Assembly (NCBI RefSeq): GCF_015555905.1 | Contig: NZ_JADNLK010000007.1 | Span: forward strand, 1-64,000 | Origin: Clostridium sp. D43t1_170807_H7 | Lineage (GTDB): Bacteria; Bacillota; Clostridia; Clostridiales; Clostridiaceae | DNA: 64,000 nucleotides | Direction of reading: 5' to 3' | In this document: positions 32,738 through 42,988 of the stretch, one piece after another | Layout: each line of letters begins with the position of its first letter | Numbering within the stretch: the first letter of the stretch is position 1 | Translations under genes and position numbers: made by a program | Notes under the pieces: model-generated | What the model saw: the letters and a program-made list of their open reading frames with translations, nothing else | Databases searched by the model: none | What the model was told of the DNA's origin: nothing

Positions 32738-34933
32738 ATGAATAAGAAAGGGTTTAAGGATAGAGCAGTCATGCGTAAAAGGATGGTGTTGGCTCTATGG
32801 TTTATTACTGCTGTGTTTGCCTTGCTAATTATTAGGTTATCCTATATTATGATTGTTAAAAGAGAAGATTACTCTAGTAGAGCCGAAGAGCAATGGACAA
32901 GTGAAGTTAGAATAGATGCAAGAAGAGGTAGAATTTTAGATAGAAATGGTAATGAATTAGCTGTGTCAGCTAATGTTTACAGAATAGATTTTGACTTGAA
33001 TTCTATTAGACAATATTTAAAGAAGAATGAAAAGACTACTGATGATATTGCACCTTTAATTGCAGAAGCAGTAGATATGGATACTACTAAAGTTAAGGAG
33101 AAACTTGAAACTAAGCTTGCAAATGGTAGTGATGCAGGTTCAGCTACTTTAGTAAGAAGAATAGATAAGGACTTGGCTGATAAAGTTAATGAGTTAAATA
33201 TTCAAGGTGTTATAGTATCTCCAGATACTCAAAGATATTATCCAGAAGGACAATTCTTATCACATGTATTAGGAAGTACAAATAGTGATGGACAAGGATT
33301 AACAGGTGTAGAACTTCAATATAATGAATATCTTTCAGGGGTTCCAGGAATAAGGATTACTGAGTTAGATAGAAATAGCGAGGCCTTAGATTATACAATA
33401 TCAAACTTTACTGCACCTATTGATGGTAAAGATGTAACATTAACTATAGATAAAAATTTACACGCTATAGCTGAAAAAGTAGCTGAAAAAGGTCTTGTTG
33501 ATAATAAAGCAAAAAGAGTTTCTATACTTATAATGAATCCACAAAATGGAGAGATATTAGCTATGGTTAACGAACCAGACTTTGATCCTAATAATCCATT
33601 TGAAGGATATGAAGATTTCACAGGTGAAACTGATGCTGAAAAACTTCAAAAGATGTGGAGAAATAGTTTGGTTAATGATACATTTGAACCAGGATCAATA
33701 TTTAAGGTAATTACTATGTCAACAGCTATAGAGGAAGGACTAGTTTCAGAATCTGATACTTTTGAGTGTGGGGGTAGTTTACAAGTAGGGCCACATACTA
33801 TTCATTGTTGGAAAAGATCAGGACATGGAAGTCAAATCTTGCCTGAAATTCTTCAAAATTCATGTAACGTTGGGTTTATGAAATTGGGAGAAAAAATTGG
33901 TGCAGAAAAACTTGTTGAATATATTAAAAAATTTGGATTCGGACAAGTTTCTGGAGTCGATTTACCAGGAGAAGCAAGGGGAATAATAAAATCAGCAGAG
34001 AATATGAATGATGCTGACCTTGCAACAATATCTTTCGGTCAAACAAATACAGTTAATGCTGTTCAATATATGACAGCATTCAATGCAATAGTTAATGGTG
34101 GAACATTGATACAACCCCATGTAATGAAATCCATTAGTCATGTAGATAGTAATGGAAATACAATAGTTGATGAAGTATTTGAACCAAAGACTACAGAAAA
34201 TGTAATTTCTGAAGAGACAGCTGCTACTTTAAGAGATTATTTAGAAAGAACAGTAAATCAAGGTGGATCTAATAAAGCTTATATAGAAGGATATCATATT
34301 GGAGCTAAAACAGGTACTGCACAAAAGGTTAATCCTTTAACAGGATCTTATGAATCAGGAAAGTATATATCATCTATGGCAGGATTTGCAACAGTTGAAA
34401 ATCCTCAAATAACTGTATTTTTAAGTATAGATGAGCCAAGTAATGGTGCATACTATGCTGGTACAGTAACAGCTCCTTTAGGTAAAATCTTATTAGAGGA
34501 TATATTTAATTATTTAGATAGTGAGTTTTCACAAGATGAAAACATAATATTAAAAGATATAGTTATTCCAGAGTTAAGGGGATTATCAGTTTCAGAGGCC
34601 AAAGATTTACTAAAAGAATATAGTTTAGAGTGTACTGTAGAGGGAGATGGGGAAACAATAACAAACATGCAACCTTATCCAGGATATACAATAAAGGAAG
34701 GGTCTACAATAAATCTTTACACAGATGAAAATGCAACATATAATAAAGATGTTGTCATGCCTGATGTAAAAGGTTATTCAAAAGAATCAGCTGTAGAGCT
34801 TTTAGAGAGCTTAGGAATAAAATATACACTTCAAGGAGATGGAGTAGTAATAAATCAAAATATTCCTAGTGGGGAACTAATTTCAGAAGGTACTACTGTA
34901 AAGTTAACATTGAGTGCTGAGTATGGAGATTAA
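32738..34933 (+). CDS. spoVD: Class B penicillin-binding protein, SpoVD/PBP2B type with two PASTA domains
   Basis: A 731-residue transpeptidase. N-terminal anchor (about 12-38), PBP-dimer domain with R-G-R-I-L-D-R-N-G, transpeptidase with PGSIFK (SxxK), SCN (SxN) and KTGTAQK. Two C-terminal PASTA domains start at VIPELRGLS and VMPDVKGYS. ATG 32738 follows TTGGAGGAA; the earlier TTG overlaps that site. It cross-links peptidoglycan at the septum or in spore cortex. SpoVD and the septal PBP2B cannot be told apart by sequence alone; the neighbours (ftsL-like, murF, mraY, ftsW) fit either. Confidence 0.88.
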   Translation: MNKKGFKDRAVMRKRMVLALWFITAVFALLIIRLSYIMIVKREDYSSRAEEQWTSEVRIDARRGRILDRNGNELAVSANVYRIDFDLNSIRQYLKKNEKTTDDIAPLIAEAVDMDTTKVKEKLETKLANGSDAGSATLVRRIDKDLADKVNELNIQGVIVSPDTQRYYPEGQFLSHVLGSTNSDGQGLTGVELQYNEYLSGVPGIRITELDRNSEALDYTISNFTAPIDGKDVTLTIDKNLHAIAEKVAEKGLVDNKAKRVSILIMNPQNGEILAMVNEPDFDPNNPFEGYEDFTGETDAEKLQKMWRNSLVNDTFEPGSIFKVITMSTAIEEGLVSESDTFECGGSLQVGPHTIHCWKRSGHGSQILPEILQNSCNVGFMKLGEKIGAEKLVEYIKKFGFGQVSGVDLPGEARGIIKSAENMNDADLATISFGQTNTVNAVQYMTAFNAIVNGGTLIQPHVMKSISHVDSNGNTIVDEVFEPKTTENVISEETAATLRDYLERTVNQGGSNKAYIEGYHIGAKTGTAQKVNPLTGSYESGKYISSMAGFATVENPQITVFLSIDEPSNGAYYAGTVTAPLGKILLEDIFNYLDSEFSQDENIILKDIVIPELRGLSVSEAKDLLKEYSLECTVEGDGETITNMQPYPGYTIKEGSTINLYTDENATYNKDVVMPDVKGYSKESAVELLESLGIKYTLQGDGVVINQNIPSGELISEGTTVKLTLSAEYGD

Positions 34934-34943
34934 GATTTTATTT

Positions 34944-34975
34944 TTTAGCATGTGGTAGATTCACATGCTAAATTT
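34944..34975 (+). terminator. Possible weak terminator between the PBP gene and murF
   Basis: TTTAGCATGTG (34944-34954) pairs perfectly with CACATGCTAAA (34962-34972). Only a short T stretch follows, so it may attenuate rather than end transcription. Confidence 0.45.
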
Positions 34976-35094
34976 GTGTATAGATGAAATATTTTTCTTT
35001 TAGAATAAGAAGATATATGAATGTCTATAATTAAAAGAAGCATACTTAGTAAATAGAAAAATAATATTTGAAAGATGAAGGTAGAGTGATTATT

Positions 35095-36453
35095 ATGGAA
35101 ATGACTTTTAAGGAAATGCTAAATGCAATAGACGGAGAAGTTATTGTACAGAAGGAAGAGATTAATTTTAATAAGTTATGTATTGACACAAGAAAAATAG
35201 AGAAAAATAATGTTTTCTTAGCAATTAAGGGAGCTAATTTTAATGGAAATGATTTTGCAATGAAGGCTTTAGAAAATGGAGCATCTGTTGTAATAATAGA
35301 TGAAGTTAAATTTGACTTAAAAGAAGCGGAAAATAAAGGTGCTATAATAAAAGTAAAAGATACGAGAGAAGCATTATTGAATTTAGCTAAGTTTTATAGA
35401 CAAAAATTAGGGCTTAAGGTTGTTGGAGTTACTGGTTCAACAGGAAAAACATCAACTAAAGATTTAATAGCAGCTCTTCTAAGTGATAAGTATAAAGTGT
35501 TTAAGACAAAAGGAAATTTCAATAATGATATAGGACTACCACTTATGATATTAGAGCTAACTTCAGAATTTGATGTAGCTGTATTAGAAATGGGAATGAG
35601 TTCTTTAGGTGAGATAGAATTACTTGCAAGTGTTGCTAGACCTGATCTTGCCGTTATAACTAACATTGGATTATCACATATAGAGAATTTAAAGACACAA
35701 GAAAATATTTTAAAAGCAAAAATGGAAATTTCTACTTTCTTTGATGAGGGAAATACATTAATTGTCAATGGTGAAGATAAACTATTACAAAATATTTCAT
35801 CAAATGTATTTAAAGTTAAAAAAATTGGTTATAATCATGAATATGATGTTTACGCATCTAATATTATATTAAGAGAAGAGGAAACAGAGTTTTTAGCTCA
35901 TGCTTTTGGTGAAGAAGCTGTATTTAATCTACCAATGGCAGGTAAGCATAATGTATTAAATACAATGCTTGCAATTGAAGTTGCAAAGTGTTTAAATGTT
36001 TCTTTTAAACAAATGGTTAAAGGACTTGAAAATTTAGAAGCTACTTCAATGAGATTACAAGTTATAAAAAAAGAAGGACTTACAATAATAAATGATTGCT
36101 ATAATGCAAGTCCTGATTCGATGAGGTCTTCTTTAGACGTACTTTCAGCTTATAAAAATTGTAGAAAGGTTGCAATTTTAGGTGATATGTACGAATTAGG
36201 AGATGAATCAGAAAGAGCTCATTTTGAAGTAGGAGAATATGCAAAAGATAAAGTTGATATCTTAATAGTTATAGGTAGATATATTAAAAACTTTAAAGAT
36301 GGATTTAACAATGATAATATAATTATGTATAACACTAAAGAGGAATGCATAAAAGAGTTGAAAAATATTGTTAAACTAGATGACGTAGTATTAATTAAGG
36401 CATCTAGAGGTGTTAAACTAGAAGATGTTGTTAAAAAATTAGAAGAGATGTAA
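35095..36453 (+). CDS. murF: UDP-MurNAc-tripeptide-D-Ala-D-Ala ligase
   Basis: A 452-residue Mur ligase that adds D-Ala-D-Ala to the UDP-MurNAc tripeptide. N-terminal uridine-binding domain (CIDTRKIEKNNVFLAIKG), ATP loop GVTGSTGKTSTKD near residue 111, central YNASPDSMRSSL and GDMYELGD segments, C-terminal Rossmann domain. The start ATG 35095 follows GAAGGTAGAGTG. Some 160 bases separate it from the PBP gene; mraY follows. Confidence 0.94.
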   Translation: MEMTFKEMLNAIDGEVIVQKEEINFNKLCIDTRKIEKNNVFLAIKGANFNGNDFAMKALENGASVVIIDEVKFDLKEAENKGAIIKVKDTREALLNLAKFYRQKLGLKVVGVTGSTGKTSTKDLIAALLSDKYKVFKTKGNFNNDIGLPLMILELTSEFDVAVLEMGMSSLGEIELLASVARPDLAVITNIGLSHIENLKTQENILKAKMEISTFFDEGNTLIVNGEDKLLQNISSNVFKVKKIGYNHEYDVYASNIILREEETEFLAHAFGEEAVFNLPMAGKHNVLNTMLAIEVAKCLNVSFKQMVKGLENLEATSMRLQVIKKEGLTIINDCYNASPDSMRSSLDVLSAYKNCRKVAILGDMYELGDESERAHFEVGEYAKDKVDILIVIGRYIKNFKDGFNNDNIIMYNTKEECIKELKNIVKLDDVVLIKASRGVKLEDVVKKLEEM

Positions 36454-36508
36454 TTCAACGAAGGAGGTGAACTGCTAATTATAGCAGTAAAAGATGGGGG
36501 ATAGTACT

Positions 36509-37480
36509 ATGAACATATTACCAGGAGAGATAACAAAAATATTAATATTAACTTTTGTAATAGGGGTTATTATAGCTTTAATACTTGGCCCAATTACAAT
36601 ACCACTTTTAAGAAGATTAAAGTTTGGTCAAAACATTAGAGAAGAAGGTCCTAAAAGTCACTTAAAGAAAGCAGGTACTCCTACAATGGGAGGAGTAATG
36701 TTTATTCTTTCAACAACAATAGTAATGTTTGTTATGAGTGATAGTTTTAGTGAAAAAGGAATGGTAGCACTATATTCACTTATTGCATTTGGATTTATTG
36801 GATTTTTAGATGATCTTTTAAAGATATTAAAAAAGCAAAGTGAAGGATTAAAAGCATGGCAAAAAATGCTTCTATTATTAATTGTTTCAGGAGCTTTTGG
36901 TTACTATAGCTATGTTAATTTACCACATGATATTGTAATACCATTTACTAGCTTTAAGCTTCCTTTAGGTGTGTTATATGTTCCATTTGTTATATTTGTT
37001 TATGCAGCTATGACAAATGCTGTTAATTTAACAGATGGATTAGATGGATTAGCATCAACAGTATCAGTTTTAGTTTTAACATTTTTTGGAGTTTTAACAT
37101 TTATAATTAAAGATTACTCATTAACTATATTTTCAGTTGCATTAATAGCAGGTTTAATTGGTTTCTTAAAATTCAATGCATATCCTGCAAAAGTGTTTAT
37201 GGGAGACACAGGATCTTTAGCAATTGGTGGAGCTATTACTACAATAGCAATAATAAGTGGTTATCCTCTATTAATAGTAATAGTTGGAGGAATTTATGTT
37301 GTAGAAGCTTTATCAGTAATAATACAAGTTACTTCCTTTAAATTAACTGGAAAAAGAGTATTTAAAATGGCTCCAATCCATCATCATTTTGAACAATGTG
37401 GATGGAATGAAGTAAAAGTAGTTACAGTATTTTCAATAATAACAGTAGTTTTATGTATAATAGGGTTTTTTGCAATTTAG
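36509..37480 (+). CDS. mraY: Phospho-MurNAc-pentapeptide transferase
   Basis: A 323-residue, ten-helix membrane enzyme that makes lipid I from UDP-MurNAc-pentapeptide and undecaprenyl phosphate. Visible are KAGTPTMGG, the catalytic [26 protein letters not shown] and the APIHHHFE loop. ATG 36509 has GGGGG upstream; ATG 36494 is in frame but overlaps it. A second strong site (AAGGAGGTGA, about 36460) precedes a small CTGCTAATTATAGCAG hairpin, so translation may have an extra control here. Confidence 0.95.
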   Translation: MNILPGEITKILILTFVIGVIIALILGPITIPLLRRLKFGQNIREEGPKSHLKKAGTPTMGGVMFILSTTIVMFVMSDSFSEKGMVALYSLIAFGFIGFLDDLLKILKKQSEGLKAWQKMLLLLIVSGAFGYYSYVNLPHDIVIPFTSFKLPLGVLYVPFVIFVYAAMTNAVNLTDGLDGLASTVSVLVLTFFGVLTFIIKDYSLTIFSVALIAGLIGFLKFNAYPAKVFMGDTGSLAIGGAITTIAIISGYPLLIVIVGGIYVVEALSVIIQVTSFKLTGKRVFKMAPIHHHFEQCGWNEVKVVTVFSIITVVLCIIGFFAI

Positions 37481-37502
37481 TAATTAAATTGGAGGAATGT
37501 CT

Positions 37503-38627
37503 ATGAGTTTTTATAAGCCCAAAGAAAAAAAAGAAATGGGGCAAATTGATTACGGTATATTTTATACCTTATGTATACTATTATCAATAGGAGTTGTTAT
37601 GGTATACTCAACAAGTTCTTTTTATGCTATGTTTCATAATAATGATAGTATGTATTTCTTTAAAAGACAATTGATTTGGGCAATAATAGGTGTAATATCA
37701 ATGACTGTAATGATGTCTATAGATTATCATAAGTTGAAGAAGATAACACCGAAATTACTTTTATTAACAATACCACTATTAATTGCTGTATTTTTCTTTC
37801 CAGCAATTAATGGTGCAAAAAGATGGATTTCATTAGGTCCATTATCTTTTCAACCGTCAGAATTAACAAAGTATGCAGTTGTAATGTTTTTAGCCCTTAG
37901 TATAGATATTAAAGGCGATAAGGTTAAAGATTTTTGGCATGGGTTAGTACCATATTTATGTGTATCAGGTTTCTTTGCAGCTCTTATTTTAGCAGAACAT
38001 AATATGAGTATAGCTTCTATTATTATGATAGTTACCTTTATAATGCTTTTTGTAGCAGGAGGTAAAATTAAGCATTTGTTTGGAATAATTATGCCAGCAA
38101 TGCTGAGCTTAGCAATATTCTTTATTTTTAGTTCTGACTATAGAAGAGAAAGAATGTTAAACTTTATAGATCCATGGAAAGATGCAGCTGATGCTGGATA
38201 TCAGTTAATACAATCTTTCTTAGCACTAGGCTCAGGTGGACTTACAGGACTAGGTCTGGGGCAATCAAGACAAAAGACCTTATATATGCCTGAACCTCAC
38301 AATGATTTTATCTTTTCTATAATAGGAGAAGAAGTAGGGTTAATTGGATGTTTGGTTATTATAAGTCTATTCTTAATATTTATATGGAGAGGTGTTAGGG
38401 TGGCTATGAATGCTAAAGATACCTATGGTAAACTTTTAGCTATGGGTATTACATCTATCATAGCAGTTCAAGCCATTATTAATATAGCTGTTGTTACTGG
38501 ATCTATGCCGGTTACTGGAGTACCTATGCCATTTATTAGTTATGGTGGAACCTCCCTTGTAATAAATTTGACGGCAATGGGAATATTATTAAATATATCA
38601 AGGCAAGTTGAAAAGAAAATAGTTTAA
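37503..38627 (+). CDS. ftsW: FtsW/RodA/SpoVE family glycan polymerase
   Basis: A 374-residue SEDS protein with about ten helices. Family signatures seen: VMVYSTSS, GAKRWISLGPLSFQPSE, the AEHNMS segment with the loop Glu, PEPHNDFIFSIIGEE and GVPMPFISYGGTS. ATG 37503 is seven bases after GGAGG; ATG 37497 is too close. With the upstream class B PBP it should form a septal or cortex synthase pair. Whether it acts as FtsW or SpoVE cannot be decided here. Confidence 0.9.
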   Translation: MSFYKPKEKKEMGQIDYGIFYTLCILLSIGVVMVYSTSSFYAMFHNNDSMYFFKRQLIWAIIGVISMTVMMSIDYHKLKKITPKLLLLTIPLLIAVFFFPAINGAKRWISLGPLSFQPSELTKYAVVMFLALSIDIKGDKVKDFWHGLVPYLCVSGFFAALILAEHNMSIASIIMIVTFIMLFVAGGKIKHLFGIIMPAMLSLAIFFIFSSDYRRERMLNFIDPWKDAADAGYQLIQSFLALGSGGLTGLGLGQSRQKTLYMPEPHNDFIFSIIGEEVGLIGCLVIISLFLIFIWRGVRVAMNAKDTYGKLLAMGITSIIAVQAIINIAVVTGSMPVTGVPMPFISYGGTSLVINLTAMGILLNISRQVEKKIV

Positions 38628-38633
38628 AAAGTT

Positions 38634-38669
38634 TTAAGAGCTTCTTTTATAGGAAGCTCTTAATTTTTG
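38634..38669 (+). terminator. Terminator after ftsW
   Basis: TTAAGAGCTTC (38634-38644) pairs with GAAGCTCTTAA (38653-38663), followed by TTTTT. Confidence 0.85.
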
Positions 38670-38771
38670 TGTACAATATAAAAAGAATAATGTAAAATAA
38701 TTATAAAAAATTACAAGTTTTATGGTAAAATTATAGTAAAAGATAGAAATTAAAAAGGAATAAGGTAACTA

Positions 38772-39632
38772 ATGAAAGATGTAAAAAAGTTTATAAAAGC
38801 GAAAAAAAGAAAAAAATTAATAAAAAAATTAATATTAATGACAATAGTTGTTGCTGTGGGAGGGTTTATTTTTATTACAAAAGCTCCAATATTTAATATT
38901 AAATCTATTGCTTTAAAAGGAAATGTTACAATTGCAGATGAAGTTCTTTTAAGTGGAATTAGTGATAGAATAGGATTAAATATATTTACAGTAAATCAAA
39001 AACAGATAAAAGAGGAGATTTTAAAAAATAGATACGTAAGCACTGTTGAGATTAAAAGAAAAGGTATAAATACATTAGAAATTAATATTACAGAGGAAGC
39101 TCCTGTATATTATATTGATAATGGCGTTGAATTATTAATTATCAATAATGATTTACAAGTATTAGAGGAAGTAGATAATATTGATGGAAGAAATTTAGTT
39201 GAGGTTAAGGGAATTGATATTAGTGCTAAAGATGATGAAAATAGAGTTGATGAGTTTAATTCATATAAAAGTATTTTATCAAATTTTTATCCCTTTATTT
39301 CTAAAAATAGAGAGTCTATATATCTTTCAAGTTTAGATATAAGCAATATAGTTAATATTATTGGTTATATTGGTAATGTAGAGATATTCTTTGGTGATGA
39401 TAGTGACTTATATAATAAAATGGAAAATGTATATAGAATTATGTTGGATGATAATATAAACATTGCAAAAGGATATATAAATGTTAGTTTTAATGGATCT
39501 CCTGTAGTAAAGATTGAAGAAGTAAAAGAAGAATCTAGTGGGGAAGAAGAAGGTATAATAGAAGAAGAACTAATAGAAGATAATGATACAACAGAAGAGG
39601 AACCAGAAGTAGATGTAGAACCAATTGAATAG
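38772..39632 (+). CDS. ftsQ: Cell division protein FtsQ/DivIB
   Basis: A 286-residue bitopic protein: basic cytoplasmic N-terminus (KKFIKAKKRKKLIKKL), one membrane helix (about 20-37), a POTRA domain (about 43-112, starting FNIKSIALKGNV) and the FtsQ beta domain. The last 40 residues are a strongly acidic Glu/Asp tail. DivIB links FtsL/DivIC to septal synthases. It follows ftsW but behind a terminator, so it needs its own promoter, which I did not find clearly. Confidence 0.85.
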   Translation: MKDVKKFIKAKKRKKLIKKLILMTIVVAVGGFIFITKAPIFNIKSIALKGNVTIADEVLLSGISDRIGLNIFTVNQKQIKEEILKNRYVSTVEIKRKGINTLEINITEEAPVYYIDNGVELLIINNDLQVLEEVDNIDGRNLVEVKGIDISAKDDENRVDEFNSYKSILSNFYPFISKNRESIYLSSLDISNIVNIIGYIGNVEIFFGDDSDLYNKMENVYRIMLDDNINIAKGYINVSFNGSPVVKIEEVKEESSGEEEGIIEEELIEDNDTTEEEPEVDVEPIE

Positions 39633-39642
39633 GAGGCGGAAT

Positions 39643-40362
39643 ATGAAAAAAGTATTATCTCAATTAGTTGTAGCGATAGTATGTGCATTTTTAGGATTTT
39701 TATTAACATATCAATTTAAACAATTAAGTGTAGCAAATAGTGGGGATATAGATTATGATAGTGCAGATATATTATCAGAAATAGAGATTTTAAAAAAAGA
39801 AAAAGAAGATCTTCAAAAAAATAATGAAATATTATCTGAAGAATTAAAACAACTTGAAGATGCAGCAGCAAGAGAAGGGGAAATTGAAGGAGAAATAAAA
39901 AAGCAACTTGATAATGTAAGAATGCAAATAGGGCTTTTAGATGTTAAAGGTCCTGGGGTTGTAATAACATTAGCACTTAAGAATTCAGTTTTTGGGACAA
40001 ATGGAACTCAAACTGTAAATACCGTAAGTGAAGAAGAAATTATAAACTTAATAAACTCTTTATGGTATGCTGGTGCAGAAGCAATTTCAATAAATGAGAT
40101 GAGAATTACGCCACAAACAGGAATAAAAATGGCCGGAAGTTCAATTTCTATTGGATCAGCAGGAAGAGTAGATCCTAATAGTGAGATTGTTATAAAAGCA
40201 ATAGGAGATAAAAATAAGTTAAATCTTGCAGTAAACTTTCCAGGAGTATTAGATTACGGTGCTTTAAAAAGCTATAGTAGTGATGTTAAGCAAATAGATG
40301 ATATAACAATAGTTAAAACAACACAATCATTAAGATATGAATATATAAAGCCAGTTCAATAA
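39643..40362 (+). CDS. DUF881 family membrane protein (first copy)
   Basis: A 239-residue protein: one N-terminal membrane helix (about 4-22), a coiled coil (about 45-95, EIEILKKEKEDLQKNNEIL and on), then the DUF881 domain (VKGPGVVITL ... WYAGAEAISINEMRI ... GSSISIGSAG). ATG 39643 follows AGGAGGCGG. DUF881 pairs flank small basic protein in Firmicute and actinobacterial division clusters; function unknown, likely septum-linked. Confidence 0.88.
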   Translation: MKKVLSQLVVAIVCAFLGFLLTYQFKQLSVANSGDIDYDSADILSEIEILKKEKEDLQKNNEILSEELKQLEDAAAREGEIEGEIKKQLDNVRMQIGLLDVKGPGVVITLALKNSVFGTNGTQTVNTVSEEEIINLINSLWYAGAEAISINEMRITPQTGIKMAGSSISIGSAGRVDPNSEIVIKAIGDKNKLNLAVNFPGVLDYGALKSYSSDVKQIDDITIVKTTQSLRYEYIKPVQ

Positions 40363-40375
40363 AGGAGGAAGAGTT

Positions 40376-40726
40376 GTGATAGCATTTATTGGTTTATTAT
40401 TAGGAGTACTTTTAGGATTAATATTTGATGTAAATATACCGGAAAAATTTTCTCCTTATATGTCTGTGGCAATACTGGCATGTTTGGATTCTGCATTTGG
40501 TGCATTTAGAGCAACACTTAACAAAAAATTTAAGCCAGATATATTTATATCAGGTTTTTTTGGGAATGCATTACTGGCAGCCGCTCTTGCTTATCTAGGG
40601 GATAAATTAGGAATCCCTATATATATTGCAGCTGTAATTGTATTTGGTGGAAGAATATTTGATAACTTTGGATCAATTAGAAGAATTTTATTGGGAAAAT
40701 ATAATAATAGGCAAAGGGGTGATTAG
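40376..40726 (+). CDS. sbp: Small basic protein (Sbp, DUF1290)
   Basis: A 116-residue protein of the Sbp/DUF1290 family with three or four predicted membrane helices and the characteristic VAILACLDSAFGAFRATL segment. Translation from GTG 40376, seven bases after AGGAGG. Its conserved place between two DUF881 genes, behind ftsQ, suggests a membrane role in division. No activity is known. Confidence 0.88.
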   Translation: MIAFIGLLLGVLLGLIFDVNIPEKFSPYMSVAILACLDSAFGAFRATLNKKFKPDIFISGFFGNALLAAALAYLGDKLGIPIYIAAVIVFGGRIFDNFGSIRRILLGKYNNRQRGD

Positions 40727-41473
40727 GTGAAAAACTATAGAAATAAGTTTTTTATTTTAATTGCCACAATATTACTTGGATTTTTAATTGTAACTAATAT
40801 AGGTATAAATGAAACTACTGGTTTTCTTAATTTGAATTCAATTGAATATAGGGATGCTATAGAAGAGAGAAATAAGTTGTACGATGAGATAACTGCATTA
40901 AGTGATGATAACTATGAATTATCTAAAAAGATTTCAAGCCTTGATATTAATGATGAAGATAATGATGAAAATAATGAAAGGGTAATTGAACATATGAAAG
41001 AACAATTATCTTCTTATGCAGATCTTGCAGGTATAGTTGAAATTAAGGGGCCTGGTATAATTTTAACTATTTATGATGGAGAATATGATGTAAATAAAGA
41101 TGATCAATTAGAAGTAGATAGAAGAACGCTACATTCAGCAGATGCAGCAATGGTTCTTAATGATTTAAGAACTGCAGGAGCAGAAGGAATAGCTATTAAT
41201 AATTATAGAATTTTAAACACTACAGGGCTTGTATGCGCATGGGCATTTATAAGGTTTGAGGAAAATGCAAATGAGATGGAGGGTAGTCCCTTTAAATTTT
41301 ATGCTATAGGAGATCCAGATCAATTGGAAGCTTCATTATTAACAGAAGGTAGTTATATAAATCGATTAATAATTAGAAAGTTAAATATAACTATAGAAAA
41401 GTTTGATGAAATTATATTACCAGAAGCAAAGAAATCAATAGAACCAAAATTTATGGAGAGAGCAGATAATTAA
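40727..41473 (+). CDS. DUF881 family membrane protein (second copy)
   Basis: A 248-residue paralogue of the first DUF881 protein: membrane helix (about 7-23), short coiled coil, DUF881 core (VEIKGPGIILTIYDG ... LRTAGAEGIAINNYRI). GTG 40727 begins right after the Sbp stop codon, with AAAGGGGTGATTAG upstream, so translation is probably coupled. Acts presumably with Sbp and the first copy; function unknown. Confidence 0.87.
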   Translation: MKNYRNKFFILIATILLGFLIVTNIGINETTGFLNLNSIEYRDAIEERNKLYDEITALSDDNYELSKKISSLDINDEDNDENNERVIEHMKEQLSSYADLAGIVEIKGPGIILTIYDGEYDVNKDDQLEVDRRTLHSADAAMVLNDLRTAGAEGIAINNYRILNTTGLVCAWAFIRFEENANEMEGSPFKFYAIGDPDQLEASLLTEGSYINRLIIRKLNITIEKFDEIILPEAKKSIEPKFMERADN

Positions 41474-41602
41474 ATTAAAAAAAGTATTAAAAAATTTCTA
41501 GAAAAATGTTATAATTAAAAGGGAGGGTAGAAGGGAATTTTATACTTTTGAAGAATAATAATCTTATGTAGACAATTAACTCTTTCAAAGGGGGGGATCA
41601 AT

Positions 41603-42259
41603 ATTAGTGTTGCAGAAAAAACAATGGAAATTTTAAAAGATATACCTAATGATGTTACTTTAGTAGCCGTATCTAAGACTAAGCCAGTAGAAATGATAAT
41701 TGATTCATATAATATTGGACAAAGAGACTTTGGAGAGAATAAGGTTCAAGAGCTAATCTCTAAGAAAGAGATGTTGCCAAATGATATAAGATGGCATTTT
41801 ATAGGTAAACTTCAAACTAATAAAGTTAAGTATTTAGTGAATAATGTGTACTTAATACATTCTTTATCTAGTATAAAACTATTAGAGAAGATAGAGAATG
41901 AATTTGGTAAAAACAATTTATGTGCTAGTGTACTTATTCAAATAAATATAGGTAAAGAAGAAAGTAAAAGCGGAATATATGAGGAAGAATTAGAGGATAT
42001 GATTTCAGCTGTTGAAAAGTGTAAGCACGTAAAGGCTAAAGGAATTATGGTTATAATACCTAAGGGTAATGAGGAAGAAAATAGATATTATTTTAGCAGA
42101 ACGAAACAAATCTTTGATAAATTAAAGGAAAGAGAGTTTAAAAATATATCTATGGAGATTTTATCTATGGGAATGACAAATGATTATAAAATTGCAATTC
42201 AAGAAGGTGCTAATTTAGTTAGAATTGGTTCCGGTATATTTGGATTAAGAGAAAAATAG
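41603..42259 (+). CDS. yggS: YggS family PLP homeostasis protein
   Basis: A protein of about 218 residues of the YggS/PROSC family; PLP would bind the Lys in AVSKTKP, and [22 protein letters not shown] and SMGMTNDY are present. It buffers free pyridoxal phosphate. The start is unusual. The only good ribosome site (AAAGGGGGGG, to 41596) lies six bases before ATT 41603, and reading from ATT gives the family's usual beginning (x-S-V-A-E). The first ATG, 41624, has no site and would drop seven residues. It heads the sepF-yggT-ylmH-divIVA group, as in Bacillus. Confidence 0.88.
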   Translation: MSVAEKTMEILKDIPNDVTLVAVSKTKPVEMIIDSYNIGQRDFGENKVQELISKKEMLPNDIRWHFIGKLQTNKVKYLVNNVYLIHSLSSIKLLEKIENEFGKNNLCASVLIQINIGKEESKSGIYEEELEDMISAVEKCKHVKAKGIMVIIPKGNEEENRYYFSRTKQIFDKLKEREFKNISMEILSMGMTNDYKIAIQEGANLVRIGSGIFGLREK

Positions 42260-42273
42260 GAGGATGTAATAAA

Positions 42274-42723
42274 ATGAGTAATATGTTTGGGAAGTTTAAA
42301 GAAATAATAGGTCTTGGAGAATATGATGATGAGGATTTCGAAGATTTAGAAGAAGTTGAAGAAGAAGAAGAGGTTGAAGAAGTGGAACCTATAATTTCGA
42401 AGCAAAGAGGTAATAAAGTGGTTAATATTCATAATTCAGCATGTGCTAAAGTTATGGTTGTTAAACCAGGATCATATGATGAAGCAAGAGAAATTTCAGA
42501 TGCTATAAAAAATAGAAAAATAGTTGTGGTTAATACAACTGCAATGGAAACAAAAACAGCTCAAAGATTAGTAGATTTTATTAGTGGAGCATGTTGTGTA
42601 TTAGGAGCACAGCTTCAAGAAGTTGAGCAAAGAGTATATTTACTTTCACCATCTAATGTGGAAGTTAGCAATGAGTTAAGAAGTGAAATAAGTTCAAAAG
42701 CACTATTTAATTGGAATAAATAG
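42274..42723 (+). CDS. sepF: Cell division protein SepF
   Basis: A 149-residue SepF: N-terminal amphipathic membrane-binding segment ([14 protein letters not shown]), a very acidic linker ([15 protein letters not shown]...), and the SepF/DUF552 domain (about 70-148) with [25 protein letters not shown]. SepF forms rings that align FtsZ at the septum. AGGAGG lies upstream. It lies between yggS and yggT, the usual order. Confidence 0.94.
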   Translation: MSNMFGKFKEIIGLGEYDDEDFEDLEEVEEEEEVEEVEPIISKQRGNKVVNIHNSACAKVMVVKPGSYDEAREISDAIKNRKIVVVNTTAMETKTAQRLVDFISGACCVLGAQLQEVEQRVYLLSPSNVEVSNELRSEISSKALFNWNK

Positions 42724-42726
42724 GAG

Positions 42727-42987
42727 GTGATTCCAATAGGAATCATAAGTAGTTTTTTATATTTATTATTTACTTTATTAGACATAAGTATTTTAGCAGA
42801 AGTAATACTTTCTTACGTACCTGATATCAGAGAAAGTAGTTTTTATAAAATTTTAGTATCTTTTAATAATCCAATTTTGACACCATTTAGAATGCTACAA
42901 GAAAAACTGTTTGGAAATATGATGATAGACTTTGCACCACTATTAGCTATCATAGTATTAAATTTTATTAGTGGTATATTATTATAA
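42727..42987 (+). CDS. yggT: YggT family membrane protein (YlmG-like)
   Basis: An 83-86 residue protein with two membrane helices (IISSFLYLLFTLLDISILAEVIL and FAPLLAIIVLNFISGILL) and the YggT pattern around the FNNPILTPFRML segment. The reading frame from GTG 42727 overlaps its own AGGAGG (42722-42727). The best-spaced codon is ATA 42736, eight bases later, so initiation may use ATA. The division-cluster position is conserved; its role in osmotic or septal membrane function is unproven. Confidence 0.85.
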   Translation: MIPIGIISSFLYLLFTLLDISILAEVILSYVPDIRESSFYKILVSFNNPILTPFRMLQEKLFGNMMIDFAPLLAIIVLNFISGILL

Positions 42988-42988
42988 A

